Assembly (NCBI RefSeq): GCF_003946645.1
Contig: NZ_RHOU01000003.1
Location: 1 to 64,000, forward strand
Direction: 5' to 3'
DNA from: Lapidilactobacillus wuchangensis
GTDB lineage: Bacteria > Bacillota > Bacilli > Lactobacillales > Lactobacillaceae
DNA length: 64,000 nt
Shown: positions 8,896 through 18,091 of the stretch, piece after piece
Numbering within the stretch: the first letter of the stretch is position 1
Layout: each line of letters starts with the position of its first letter
Notes under the pieces: generated by a model
What the model was told of the DNA's origin: nothing
The model's input: the letters and a program-made list of their open reading frames with translations, nothing else
Databases searched by the model: none
Position numbers and translations under genes: made by a program

Positions 8896-10467
8896 TTAAC
8901 GCACAGAATCAGTCGCTGCTGACTCAAATAAAATATCAATTTGTTGGCGCAACTTCTGATAAACAGCCGCCGGCAAATCAGCATCAGCTAAAATACCGTG
9001 AATCGCATGGCGCCGCTCTTCATCTGCTAGTTTCGGCTTAGCCTGAGGCAAAATTGCCAAACGTTGGGCAATTTCAGCGACCACGTTTTCCGATAAGCCA
9101 TTGGCAAGATAAACCAATTTTTGCTGATCAATACTTGGTAACTTCACGGTACTAATGACCAAATCATAAGTGTTTGCCTGCGTTGCGTTCACTTGATAAA
9201 CCGCGGCAAAATCAATATTTTGCCGGGGCGTCAAGGCCAACAACTTGTTCCGCAAAACTTGCGCCATCATCTGACCTTCCAGACAAACCACTAAAAATCG
9301 TGGTTGTGGCCGTTCTTGATGATTAATTTTCTCAACTTCGCTTAAATAATAAGCGGCAATTAATTCAACTTCCCCTGCCGAAATTTGCGCGAATTGGCGA
9401 TTGCCAGTGGCATGGAGAATCTGACCAATCGTATCTTGCAACAGCACTGCCTGGTCGCTTTGATTATTCAAGCTACTTTCTGGCAACACCAAGCCATTCT
9501 CATGACGGAAGAAGACATGGCGCAAATGATGCACCAAGCTCCGACTAAACTCTTCGCTTAAAGTAAACCGCCCTGGGAAAGTTTCGCTGACGGCTTGGTT
9601 CATTTTCGCAACCAAGTCCGTTTCAATAGTTAAATCCTCGTTTTGCGTGTTTGTAAATAGTTGTTCAGCTAATTCAGCAATCGCTAATAACTGTTGTTGA
9701 TCCGCCGTATGACCAAGTTCATTCAAAATGATAATTTTATAATTTAAAATCGCCAATAAGAAGAAATCACTGTCGTCTAACGGTTTATCCTTTGGGGCGT
9801 AGCGGCTGGTCTTCTCCAGTGCCACGACCAAATTATCCAAGTTAAATACATTAAACAACACCAACTCGCCCATTTTTGAATACACATTTGCTTGGTAATA
9901 AAAGCTGTAAATCTCACGTAAATTAATCGTCTGCGTTAATAAGCGATAAAAATGCAAAATCTTCTGAAAGCCGGACCGCTTAATCAAATAACCGGCACGA
10001 CGAACATGTTGCAATTCCAAGCCCATTAACTGACAATCACTGCGAATTGCCTCCAAAGTCTTAACAATCGTCGTCCGCGAACTGTAAAGAGCCTCCATGA
10101 AATAACTGGTTGGGATCGGCTGATCGGCCAACAATAATTTCAATAAAATAAACCGGCGCTTTTGAACTTCCGAATAGCGAAACTTATCCGGGGTCGTATG
10201 CGACACGAAATAATTTAAGGCCGTTTGTGTTTCTTGCGGTTGCGGCACCGAAATTTGATCATGAGTCAACGTCACCCAACGTAAACTCTGCTCAGTTAAG
10301 AAACGATTGATTTTGGTAATGGCATAGCGCAATTGATTCTCAGTCAAAGTCATGGTTTGCGCTAAATTAGATAATGATGCGGTGGCGCCATTTTTCAATA
10401 AGTGACTCAGTAAATCGATTTCCCGCTGTGTCAATTTTGTGGCTGTATACTTTTTCCCAGTGGCCAT
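8896..10467 (-). CDS. PRD-containing transcriptional regulator (BglG/LicR/MtlR-like) of the mannoside locus
   Basis: 523 residues from the ATG at 10467, which is 4 bp after the preceding stop. An upstream in-frame extension runs back through the DUF624 gene and is unlikely. N-terminal HTH region 'LTQREIDLLSHLLKNG...LSNLAQTMTLTENQLRYAITKIN', and a second HTH around 'TSYFMEALYSSRTTIVKTLE'. A PRD-like segment (SLVHHLRHVFFRHENG) carries the conserved His and Arg pattern. A C-terminal EIIB-like stretch (FLVVCLEGQ) contains a Cys. Such proteins are phospho-controlled activators of sugar operons. It is encoded within the transporter operon, so it likely controls this locus (inference). Confidence 0.72.
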   Translation of the reverse strand: MATGKKYTATKLTQREIDLLSHLLKNGATASLSNLAQTMTLTENQLRYAITKINRFLTEQSLRWVTLTHDQISVPQPQETQTALNYFVSHTTPDKFRYSEVQKRRFILLKLLLADQPIPTSYFMEALYSSRTTIVKTLEAIRSDCQLMGLELQHVRRAGYLIKRSGFQKILHFYRLLTQTINLREIYSFYYQANVYSKMGELVLFNVFNLDNLVVALEKTSRYAPKDKPLDDSDFFLLAILNYKIIILNELGHTADQQQLLAIAELAEQLFTNTQNEDLTIETDLVAKMNQAVSETFPGRFTLSEEFSRSLVHHLRHVFFRHENGLVLPESSLNNQSDQAVLLQDTIGQILHATGNRQFAQISAGEVELIAAYYLSEVEKINHQERPQPRFLVVCLEGQMMAQVLRNKLLALTPRQNIDFAAVYQVNATQANTYDLVISTVKLPSIDQQKLVYLANGLSENVVAEIAQRLAILPQAKPKLADEERRHAIHGILADADLPAAVYQKLRQQIDILFESAATDSVR

Positions 10468-10471
10468 AAAT

Positions 10472-11083
10472 TTAACCCACTCTTTCTTTAATCCCCAACA
10501 GTCGCTGTTGACTGTAATTGAATCCAAAATTTTCCAGATATAATAACGTTCCCAATACCAAAACACAGCTGGCAGGCCATAGCCAGATCGAGAAACAACC
10601 ACTGACTAACAGCACTAACCCGATTAACAGTAGCCACCAAAAATGACACCATAACTGCCCAAAGATGCGAAAATCCTGCCCTTGCAATTGGTTGGTTTGT
10701 CCTAAGCGCCAGCTCGCCCAAAGCGCCCCACTAACGAATAGGCTACCCCAAAATAACGAGCTGACAATGAGCATGCTGCTGAGCAATGCTGATTGTGCTA
10801 ATAATTGCCCCGTGACTAGTAAGGGTAAGCCTAGCAGTACCAAGCCACTGATCAACCCCAATTGAATCAGTAAACTTTGACCAGCCACCCGCCAAGTCAG
10901 TAGTTGCCGCCAACTATGACGACCTGAGCCCGCTAACCACCAAAAAGTGATGATCAGCCCATAACCAATCGTGACCACGCCTAACAAACTGACTAGAAAT
11001 ATTAGACTGGCAATTATTACATCAATTAACCAACGTTGACTCGCAACGAAACCTAAATTAGCGCGCCGTAAAAATTTTCTCAT
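10472..11083 (-). CDS. DUF624 (YesL-like) membrane protein
   Basis: 203 residues with five hydrophobic helices and the N-terminal pattern seen in YesL/DUF624 proteins, which are encoded beside CUT1 carbohydrate ABC transporters in Firmicutes. The function is unknown; an accessory transporter role is often assumed. It overlaps the upstream permease gene by 4 bp, showing translational coupling. Confidence 0.75.
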   Translation of the reverse strand: MRKFLRRANLGFVASQRWLIDVIIASLIFLVSLLGVVTIGYGLIITFWWLAGSGRHSWRQLLTWRVAGQSLLIQLGLISGLVLLGLPLLVTGQLLAQSALLSSMLIVSSLFWGSLFVSGALWASWRLGQTNQLQGQDFRIFGQLWCHFWWLLLIGLVLLVSGCFSIWLWPASCVLVLGTLLYLENFGFNYSQQRLLGIKERVG

Positions 11084-11904
11084 TCTTTAACCGCGCCATC
11101 GGTAATCCCGGCAATTAATTGTTTACTGAAAAACGCAAACAAGACTAATAACGGTAAAGTCGCCAATAAGGCACCGGTAATCACTAATGGATAGTCGACG
11201 GTAAAGATCCCTTTTAATTGGGTCAAGGCCAACATTAAAGTGTATTTGTTCTCATCATTAAGAATAATCAATGGCCACATATAATCGTTCCAGGAACCCA
11301 TAAATGAATATAATGCTAGAAAAGCTAGTGCTGGTCGCATAATTGGTAATGCCACAGATCGATAGCTGCGGAATAAAGAACAGCCATCTAACTTGGCCGC
11401 TTCCAACAAACTATCAGGAATAGAATCCCGACAATATTGGCGAATCCAGAAAATCCCAAAGGCATTTGCCATACCAGGAATAATCAGTGCTTTATACGAT
11501 CCAACCCAATCTAGCTTATCCATCAAGTAGAAAGAAGGAATAATATTCAATTGTCCTGGAATCATCATTGTACCAATTAAGAAAGTAAAGAGAAAGGTTT
11601 TTCCGCGAAAATTTAATTTTGCGAAAGCAAATCCGGCTAATGAATCAAAAAATAACACTAATAATGTGGACGTCACCGCAATAAAAATAGTATTCCACAT
11701 CGCCCCAAAGAAATTGGTCTGGGTGATTACTTTTTGAATATGCATAAACAGTTCATTACCCAATAGCAAAGATGGTGGTGTTTGATAAATCTCCGAGTTT
11801 GGTTTGCTGGCCATGACAAACATCCAATAAAATGGAAAAATCGAGAAAACCACGGCGGCAAATAAAACAATTCGGACAATCAATCTGGAGAAATGCCTAC
11901 TCAT
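11080..11904 (-). CDS. Carbohydrate ABC transporter permease, MalG type
   Basis: 274 residues with six predicted membrane helices. The EAA loop reads 'EAAKLDGCSLFRSYRSVALPIMRPAL', typical of the inner-membrane permease that contacts the ATPase. It overlaps the upstream MalF-type gene by one base. No ATPase gene is present in the locus, so a shared MsmK/MalK-type ATPase elsewhere must energise it (established pattern in CUT1 systems; inference here). Confidence 0.9.
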   Translation of the reverse strand: MSRHFSRLIVRIVLFAAVVFSIFPFYWMFVMASKPNSEIYQTPPSLLLGNELFMHIQKVITQTNFFGAMWNTIFIAVTSTLLVLFFDSLAGFAFAKLNFRGKTFLFTFLIGTMMIPGQLNIIPSFYLMDKLDWVGSYKALIIPGMANAFGIFWIRQYCRDSIPDSLLEAAKLDGCSLFRSYRSVALPIMRPALAFLALYSFMGSWNDYMWPLIILNDENKYTLMLALTQLKGIFTVDYPLVITGALLATLPLLVLFAFFSKQLIAGITDGAVKE

Positions 11905-12836
11905 TAATTGACCCCCTTGATCCGACTGTTGGTGATCAACCAGTTAATAACGGAACACAAGACAATCAACGCCACTAAGCCCCAAGCAATCGCCGAACCA
12001 TAGCCAAATTGATGGTTAGTAAAGGCCGTTTTGTAGAGATAGTAAACAATTGTCATCGCCCCACCTTGAGCAGTTGCCCCAGATGGTACCAACACTTGTG
12101 CTTCGGAGAAGACTTGTAGCCCACCAATGGTCGACATGATAATCGTGAACAGAATAATTGGTTTTAACTGGGGAATGGTGATGTGCCAGAACACTTGGTG
12201 CTGACTGGCGCCATCAACAGCGGCGGCTTCATAATAATCCTTGGGAATCCGCGCGATCCCGGTTAAATAAATAATCATGTTGTAACCCAAATATTGCCAG
12301 ATATTCACCGAGGCAATGACGACGCGCACCCATTGGGGACTAGTCAACCAATTGATTTTCGGCAAACCGACCATTTGTAAAAGGCCATTAGCCAAACCAT
12401 CCATATTCGAGAAAATCAAGCCAAATAAAATGGTAATCGCCACTACCGAAGTAATATTCGGTAAGAATAAAACTGATTTCAGGAATTCACGATGTTTAAT
12501 GAATTGTAAATTAAGCAAGAAAGCCAAAATTAATGCGGCGAATAACATGGGGAAAGTCCCCACGCTCCAAATAATCAAGGTGTTTTTAATGGATAACCAG
12601 AAATCCTGATCTTGTAATAAGCGCGAGAAATTGGTTAAGCCAGTATATTGAATTGCCCCAATCCCGTCCCATTTACCAAGTGCTAAATAGGCTGAGAAAA
12701 CTAAAGGAAACAAACCAAAAACCAAAAACAGTAAATAGAAAGGCGCAATTGACAGATAAGGCATCACCTTATCCCAATTAAAGGTGTGTTTGCGATTTTT
12801 CTTTACTGGGTTTGCCTCAACTTCATTTAAAACCAA
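11904..12836 (-). CDS. Carbohydrate ABC transporter permease, MalF type
   Basis: 310 residues from a TTG with GAAGGGG 7 nt upstream. A GTG at 12845 is in frame but abuts the ribosome binding site. Six hydrophobic helices and the EAA loop 'EAAAVDGASQHQVFWHITIPQLKP' are visible. It pairs with the MalG-type permease as a membrane heterodimer for oligosaccharide import. Confidence 0.88.
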   Translation of the reverse strand: MVLNEVEANPVKKNRKHTFNWDKVMPYLSIAPFYLLFLVFGLFPLVFSAYLALGKWDGIGAIQYTGLTNFSRLLQDQDFWLSIKNTLIIWSVGTFPMLFAALILAFLLNLQFIKHREFLKSVLFLPNITSVVAITILFGLIFSNMDGLANGLLQMVGLPKINWLTSPQWVRVVIASVNIWQYLGYNMIIYLTGIARIPKDYYEAAAVDGASQHQVFWHITIPQLKPIILFTIIMSTIGGLQVFSEAQVLVPSGATAQGGAMTIVYYLYKTAFTNHQFGYGSAIAWGLVALIVLCSVINWLITNSRIKGVN

Positions 12837-12911
12837 ACGTGCCACCCCTTCATGTAAAAAACAATTTAGTTAATCCTGTCTGACACAAGCAACTTGAAAT
12901 TGATTGCTGGT

Positions 12912-14159
12912 CTAATCGACCTGTTGGGCTTTCTTAACCGCATCTTTCCAAGCTTGTGCTGGTTTTTTGTTTTGATCTTGGATCAATTGCATTTGGTCCT
13001 CAAAGATTCGTTGAACGGCACTTGATCGTGGATCAGCGCGGAAGTATTTACGTTTGTTAGCAGATTCAATGAAGTACTTGTTGTATTGTTCATTACCAAA
13101 TAATTCATTCGTTGTTGCTTTGAATTTATCGTCATAAGCTTTTTTATTTGATGGGAATAAGCTTAATTCTTTGAAGTTAGCCCGTTGATTCTTTTCGTTA
13201 GTCAAATATTTGATAACTTCAGCAGCTTCCTTAGGATGAGCCGTTGTCTTCAAAGCAGCTAAGTAAGAACCACCAGCATTTGAAGCAGCGCCAGGAGCAG
13301 CAGCCACTAACCATTCGCCAGGCTTAACGCCATTTTCTTTCAAGTCTTCAACTGACCATGAAGGTTTGATCATGGCGCCGAATAAACCTTTTTGTTGGGC
13401 ATTGACTGAATCAGAACCACTATTCTTCACGTCCAAGGTATAACCTTTTTCATGAGCAGCAATGGCGAAGTCCCAAGCTTCTTTTAATTGACCATCAGCT
13501 AAACTTAATTTGCCATTCTTGAATAAGTCTTTGGTGACTTTTTGTTCCCGATCTTCAAACAAAGCAACGGTTGACAGGAACATTGGCATTTTCGCATTGG
13601 TCTTAACTTGATCAGCAGCTTTCATATAATCAGCATCAGTCTTGATCATGGCTGATACTTGTTCAGGATCAGTTGGCAAACCAGCTTTTTGGAAGGCAGC
13701 GACATTATACATTAAAGCTGTCGGGCCAATATCGATTGGCATGGCAATTTGGTAGCCCTTGGCGCCCATCGTTGATTGCCATTTCCAGTCAACATAATCT
13801 TTCGCCAAATCCTTAGTGCCATAATCTTGCAAGTTCACAAATTTGTCTTTGTAAGGTAGGTAGTCATCAATATTATCATTGATTGCCGTAATATCTGGTG
13901 CTGATTTCGCACCTAAGCTTGCTTTCAATTTCGTATCGAAATCTTCATTCGACGGTACTTGTTTAAATTGTAATTTATATTTTGGAAATTGAGCTTTCGT
14001 ATTAGCAATCGCGGCCTTACTAATTGCGCCGTTATAATAGTTAATTGCCAATGTTACTTGTTTGTCGCTCGCACCTTGTGCTGAACGACCACAACCAGCA
14101 GCTAAAACAGCCACCATTGCTGTAAGTCCGATGAAAAATAAGCCCCGTTTGAATTTCAT
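12912..14159 (-). CDS. Extracellular sugar-binding lipoprotein of the ABC transporter
   Basis: 415 residues. A type II signal peptide ends in the lipobox LAAGC, giving a lipid-anchored Cys at about residue 23. The rest is a SBP_bac_1-type periplasmic-binding fold. It is first in the operon, with GGGAGAG before the ATG. It captures the sugar for the MalF/MalG pair. Given the GH38 enzyme in the locus, mannose-containing oligosaccharides are the likely ligand (inference). Confidence 0.9.
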   Translation of the reverse strand: MKFKRGLFFIGLTAMVAVLAAGCGRSAQGASDKQVTLAINYYNGAISKAAIANTKAQFPKYKLQFKQVPSNEDFDTKLKASLGAKSAPDITAINDNIDDYLPYKDKFVNLQDYGTKDLAKDYVDWKWQSTMGAKGYQIAMPIDIGPTALMYNVAAFQKAGLPTDPEQVSAMIKTDADYMKAADQVKTNAKMPMFLSTVALFEDREQKVTKDLFKNGKLSLADGQLKEAWDFAIAAHEKGYTLDVKNSGSDSVNAQQKGLFGAMIKPSWSVEDLKENGVKPGEWLVAAAPGAASNAGGSYLAALKTTAHPKEAAEVIKYLTNEKNQRANFKELSLFPSNKKAYDDKFKATTNELFGNEQYNKYFIESANKRKYFRADPRSSAVQRIFEDQMQLIQDQNKKPAQAWKDAVKKAQQVD

Positions 14160-14230
14160 AATTACTCTCCCTATTCACTTATAAATTTAAGTTAAAAAGT
14201 AGTCGTGCATTATCAATTAAAATATACGGT

Positions 14231-14381
14231 CTTGACGTCAAGATAACTGAAAAACTGAATCCCCTTCCTGTATTTATGTGCTGCAACTGGTACAAGTTGA
14301 AGTGTAACACGCCAAAAAAAGGCAATTCAATTGTTTGAATAACATTATTTCCGGTGAATAAATGAATAAAAAGTGACGTCA
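14231..14381. promoter_or_regulatory. Paired TGACGTCA palindromes in the divergent mannoside promoter region
   Basis: CTTGACGTCAAG (14231-14242) is a perfect 12-bp palindrome, and its 8-bp core TGACGTCA recurs at 14374-14381. The two lie about 141 bp apart inside the 14160-14497 gap between the binding-protein gene (minus) and the metallophosphoesterase gene (plus). They are candidate operators controlling both directions. The cognate regulator is not known. No other gene is seen in this gap. Confidence 0.5.
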
Positions 14382-14497
14382 ATCATTGTCTTATTTTCAG
14401 AAAATGACTATGTTTAAAGCAATGGTGTTAAAAAAGATGTTTGCGTGCTTTTTTCAACAGCAGATTCGGTTATTTGAAAATTTGGAGGTTGCGCTTA

Positions 14498-15370
14498 ATG
14501 ATGCACTATCAAGATCAAGCTTTTCGCATAATGCAATTAACGGACATTCACATTGGTTCATTTCCCTTTGTTACTGAAGATTTACAGACTTTGGCTGCCA
14601 TCAAAAAAGCAGTCTTAGCCGTTAAACCTGACCTGATCATGGTGACCGGTGACTTAATTTGGTCAGACGGCGTTGATCAGCCCGAACGCGGCTACCAGGC
14701 TTTGGTGGAATTGTTCAACCAATTGCCTTACCCAATTGCCGTTACTTATGGCAATCATGACGCTGAAGACACGATGACCCGCACTCACCTGCGTCAGTTA
14801 GAAGCTGGGTTCAAATACCGCGTGCCGAAACAAAATGCTTTTGTTGACGACCGCGATAAGGAATCCTACACCCTCGAAATCAACGACCAGCATGGTTTGG
14901 CCCACGTGTTGTACGTGATCGACACTGGCAATCACGCCCCTGGCAGCGACACGGCCTATGATTACCCTTCGACCCAACAAGTGGCTTGGTGGCACCAGAT
15001 TCAAGCCCAATATCAAGCCAAAAAGACCCAATCAACTTTGGACTTGGCTTTTATTCACATCCCCTTGCCAGAATACCTCCAAGCTGGTGAACACCAATTA
15101 GCCGGTTATTTTTGGGAAACAAATCCCCGAGTTTCTTGTGGCCAATTAAATGCCGGTTTGTTCTCCGAATTCGAACACGATTCCCAATTAAAAGCCGTTT
15201 TCTGTGGTCATGACCACGATAATAATTTTGTCGGCACCTATCTTGGCAAGCAACTGATTTATGGCAATGTTTCTGGTTATAACTGCTATGGCGACTTGCC
15301 CCGCGGTTATCGGCTGATCAATCTCCGGCCGAACCATTTCACCACCGCAATCATCCCTTACGAAGATTAA
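14498..15370 (+). CDS. Calcineurin-like metallophosphoesterase
   Basis: 290 residues. It starts at the ATG at 14498, 9 nt after GGAGG. The metallophosphatase motifs are in order: DIHIG, GDLIWSDG, GNHD, a later His in FIHIPLPEY, and GHDHDNN. No signal peptide or membrane segment. It is divergent from the mannoside transporter operon and shares its intergenic region. The motif set resembles Icc/Dcr2-like phosphohydrolases. The substrate is unknown; a phosphorylated sugar or phosphodiester linked to the mannoside pathway is a guess from context. Confidence 0.85.
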   Translation: MMHYQDQAFRIMQLTDIHIGSFPFVTEDLQTLAAIKKAVLAVKPDLIMVTGDLIWSDGVDQPERGYQALVELFNQLPYPIAVTYGNHDAEDTMTRTHLRQLEAGFKYRVPKQNAFVDDRDKESYTLEINDQHGLAHVLYVIDTGNHAPGSDTAYDYPSTQQVAWWHQIQAQYQAKKTQSTLDLAFIHIPLPEYLQAGEHQLAGYFWETNPRVSCGQLNAGLFSEFEHDSQLKAVFCGHDHDNNFVGTYLGKQLIYGNVSGYNCYGDLPRGYRLINLRPNHFTTAIIPYED

Positions 15371-15431
15371 ACAGTCATGATTAGTTAACCATTAGACGAC
15401 ATCTGACTACACGAGAAAAATGAATCACGCT

Positions 15432-15484
15432 AAAATACCACGTTACCAGCAACTTTTCGCAGTTGGTAACGTGGTATTTTTATA
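15432..15484 (+). terminator. Terminator of the metallophosphoesterase gene
   Basis: A long stem AAAATACCACGTTACCA pairs with TGGTAACGTGGTATTTT and is followed by T-rich sequence. Flanking A and T tracts make it potentially bidirectional. Confidence 0.88.
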
Positions 15485-15546
15485 TTTTTTTTGCCAATTT
15501 GTTACTAATGAAACTAGCGTAATTAAATTGCAAATAATAAAAAAGC

Positions 15547-15629
15547 TTGTCATTTTGCCATTAATTTCGTATACTGATGGACTACATAAATTTAGACTAA
15601 TTATTAAGTTGAGTAATCAATTCAACTTA
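15547..15629 (+). promoter_or_regulatory. Promoter and leader hairpin of the MFS transporter gene
   Basis: TTGTCA (15547-15552) and TATACT (15570-15575) are separated by 17 bp. The transcript would carry a leader of about 125 nt. Within it, TAAGTTGA (15605-15612) and TCAACTTA (15622-15629) form a perfect 8-bp inverted repeat, a possible operator or leader stem. The remainder of the 15371-15706 gap holds only the preceding terminator and AT-rich sequence. Confidence 0.6.
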
Positions 15630-15706
15630 TCAGCATGAAATGTTTCGCTTGATTGTGGCTAACCGCCGATCAAATTCACACGATTATTATTTTAGGAGGA
15701 TCTTGA

Positions 15707-16924
15707 ATGGATCAAACAACAGTAACAAAGACTCACCATCGCCAGGTGTTAACCTGGGGGATTATTTTCGTCGCGGCAAATATGCGTCTACCAATTACCA
15801 TGATGCCTAGCTTAATGGCAGCTTTACAAAAGGAAATTGGTTTGCCCAGCTCATTGGCCGGATTAGTCACGACAATTCCTTTATTTGTGTTCGCAGTTAT
15901 GTCGCCGGTTATTGCCTGGGTAGCCCGCCGGTTTGGTAATGAACGCACGATTTATGCTTTATTGATTTTAGTCGCAATTGGCAGTTATTTACGAATCCTA
16001 CCCACGATTGCTTGGCTTTTCAGTGGCACTTTAATTTTAGCGATTGGTATTGATGGCGGTAATGTTTTGCTTCCCGCAATCATCAAAGATCGTTTTGCTG
16101 ATAAACTAGCGCTAACGACTAGCCAATATACGGTCTCCATGCTCCTCGTCGGCGCATTAGGAACTGGGATTTCTGGTTTACTAGTCAGCCAGCTTGCCGT
16201 GGCTCCTACGATGGCCCTGTTATCAATCATTAGTCTGATCAACCTGATTATTTGGCTACCAAACTTGAAACAACCTCAGACTGACCAGACCGACCAGACC
16301 GACCGCCAAGTAACCACCGCCCTTAAAAGCACAGATACGACTCACGCCAGCGTCTGGAAAACACCACTTGCTTGGGTCGTCACCGCTTTCTTCGGCTTAC
16401 AGGCTTTAGTTTATTATGCTTTACTGACTTGGTTACCAACTATTTTAATGCAGCATGGTTTTAGTGATGTTAATGCTAGTAACTTGGTCACTGTCATGCA
16501 GTTAGCTAACTTACCAATGGCTTTTATTGCCCCACTCATCTCTGAACGTCGTCATGGTGTTAGCAGTTTATTAACAATTATCGGGATCGGGTTTATTGGT
16601 GGTACCGCCGGTTTTATGCTGCCAGGTACTGGCCTAACACTTAACTATCTTTTTGCTATTTTATTGGGACTTGGTGCTGGCGCCGCCTTTAATCTTGCGA
16701 TTGTCTTTTTCACGCAAAAAACGACTACTGGTGCCGAAACGGCGGACTTATCGGGGATGGCGCAATCAGCTGGTTATTTATTAGCAGCCATCGGCCCAGT
16801 ATTATTCGGGATGCTCGGTCAAACGGTTGGTTGGCAAATTGTTTTATTAATCGCCATTCTGCTAGCAATTTTATTACTAGTCACTGGCCTGATCAGCTAT
16901 CATCACGCAACTATATATCGCTAA
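15707..16924 (+). CDS. MFS transporter, CynX/NimT family
   Basis: 405 residues with 12 predicted membrane helices. The N-terminal region 'WGIIFVAANMRLPITMMPSL' and the 'LAGLVTTIPLFVFAVMSP' stretch are typical of the CynX/NimT (YycB-like) family of anion or drug-type exporters. A Gln/Thr/Asp-rich tandem (DQTDQTDRQ) lies in the central cytoplasmic loop. The start has TAGGAGG 7 nt upstream. The substrate is unknown; family members are linked to cyanate or 2-nitroimidazole. Monocistronic. Confidence 0.82.
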   Translation: MDQTTVTKTHHRQVLTWGIIFVAANMRLPITMMPSLMAALQKEIGLPSSLAGLVTTIPLFVFAVMSPVIAWVARRFGNERTIYALLILVAIGSYLRILPTIAWLFSGTLILAIGIDGGNVLLPAIIKDRFADKLALTTSQYTVSMLLVGALGTGISGLLVSQLAVAPTMALLSIISLINLIIWLPNLKQPQTDQTDQTDRQVTTALKSTDTTHASVWKTPLAWVVTAFFGLQALVYYALLTWLPTILMQHGFSDVNASNLVTVMQLANLPMAFIAPLISERRHGVSSLLTIIGIGFIGGTAGFMLPGTGLTLNYLFAILLGLGAGAAFNLAIVFFTQKTTTGAETADLSGMAQSAGYLLAAIGPVLFGMLGQTVGWQIVLLIAILLAILLLVTGLISYHHATIYR

Positions 16925-16944
16925 TTAAATCTTATTTGAATATC

Positions 16945-16979
16945 AAAAAAGGACAATTCTGAGTAGAATTGTCCTTTTT
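16945..16979. terminator. Bidirectional terminator between MFS and aldo-keto reductase genes
   Basis: AAAAAAGGACAATTCT - gagt - AGAATTGTCCTTTTT is a perfect stem with A and T tracts on both sides. It serves the convergent genes. Confidence 0.92.
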
Positions 16980-17021
16980 GATTGATTTCAATCAGTACTA
17001 TCGCGATAAATTGACTAGCAA

Positions 17022-18011
17022 TTAGTGACCAACGATCGCATCGATTTGTGCTAATTCTTCTGGGGAAAAGTCCAAATGATTTAAGGCCCGCAGACTATCT
17101 TCTAATTGACTTAAACGCGAAGCCCCAACTAAGACACTGGTAACGGTTGGTTGTCGTAAGTTCCAAGCTAAAGCCATTTCGGCTAAACTTTGATCACGAC
17201 TAGCTGCAATTTTATTTAATTGTTGGACTTTGCTTAAGGTCGCTTCAACATTCTCTGGTGATAAGAAGGGACTTGAAGAACGCCCAGCACGCGAATCAGC
17301 GGGAATGCCATTTAAATAGCGATTGGTCAATAAACCTTGCGCTAAAGGACTGAACGTAATCGCGCCTAATTTTTCTTCAGCTAAAACGTCAGTCAAACCA
17401 TTCTCAATCCAACGATCAAACATGTTGTAACGTGGTTGATGAATAATAAAGGGCGTACCCAATTTTTTAAATTCTTGAGCAATGGCTTTCGTTTGTTCGG
17501 CCGAATAATTGGAGACACCAATATAGAGGGCTTTCCCTTGACGAACTAATAAATCCAACGCCGCCGCTGTTTCCTCAATTGGCGTATCTGGATCTGGCCG
17601 ATGGTGATAGAAAATATCCACATAATCTAAGCCCATTCGTTGCAAACTTTGGTCACAACTGGCAATGATATTCTTCTTTGAACCCCATTCACCATAAGGA
17701 CCAGGCCACATATAATAACCAGCCTTGGAAGAAATCACGAGTTCATCACGATATTCTCCCAACTCTTCCCGCAAAATACGACCGAAATTACGTTCAGCCG
17801 AACCTGCTGGCGGACCATAATTATTGGCCAAATCAAAATGGGTCACCCCACGATCAAAGGCGCCGCAAAGAATCTCTTTTTGATTACTGAAACGGTCAAC
17901 ATCACCAAAATTATGCCAGAGCCCCAGCGAAATTGCTGGTAACTTTAAGCCTGATTTGCCCACATGACGATAAGGCATACTGTCATAGCGTTTTTCATCT
18001 GCTTGATACAT
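17022..18011 (-). CDS. Aldo-keto reductase, YghZ/GpR-like
   Basis: 329 residues. It begins 'RYDSMPYRHVGKSGLKLPAISLGLW', like the YghZ (L-glyceraldehyde-3-phosphate reductase) branch. Catalytic elements are DLANNYG (Tyr), SSKAGY (Lys) and YHHRPD (His), and NADPH contacts lie in the C-terminal LVGASR. It is a cytosolic NADPH-dependent reductase of aldehydes or methylglyoxal-type carbonyls; the substrate is inferred from family. Single gene. Confidence 0.87.
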   Translation of the reverse strand: MYQADEKRYDSMPYRHVGKSGLKLPAISLGLWHNFGDVDRFSNQKEILCGAFDRGVTHFDLANNYGPPAGSAERNFGRILREELGEYRDELVISSKAGYYMWPGPYGEWGSKKNIIASCDQSLQRMGLDYVDIFYHHRPDPDTPIEETAAALDLLVRQGKALYIGVSNYSAEQTKAIAQEFKKLGTPFIIHQPRYNMFDRWIENGLTDVLAEEKLGAITFSPLAQGLLTNRYLNGIPADSRAGRSSSPFLSPENVEATLSKVQQLNKIAASRDQSLAEMALAWNLRQPTVTSVLVGASRLSQLEDSLRALNHLDFSPEELAQIDAIVGH

Positions 18012-18091
18012 GATTCCACCTCAATCTTAAGACTACCCTTATTATAATTGAAGTTTCAGCTTAATAAAAGCGATTTCAAGACAAATCTGAA

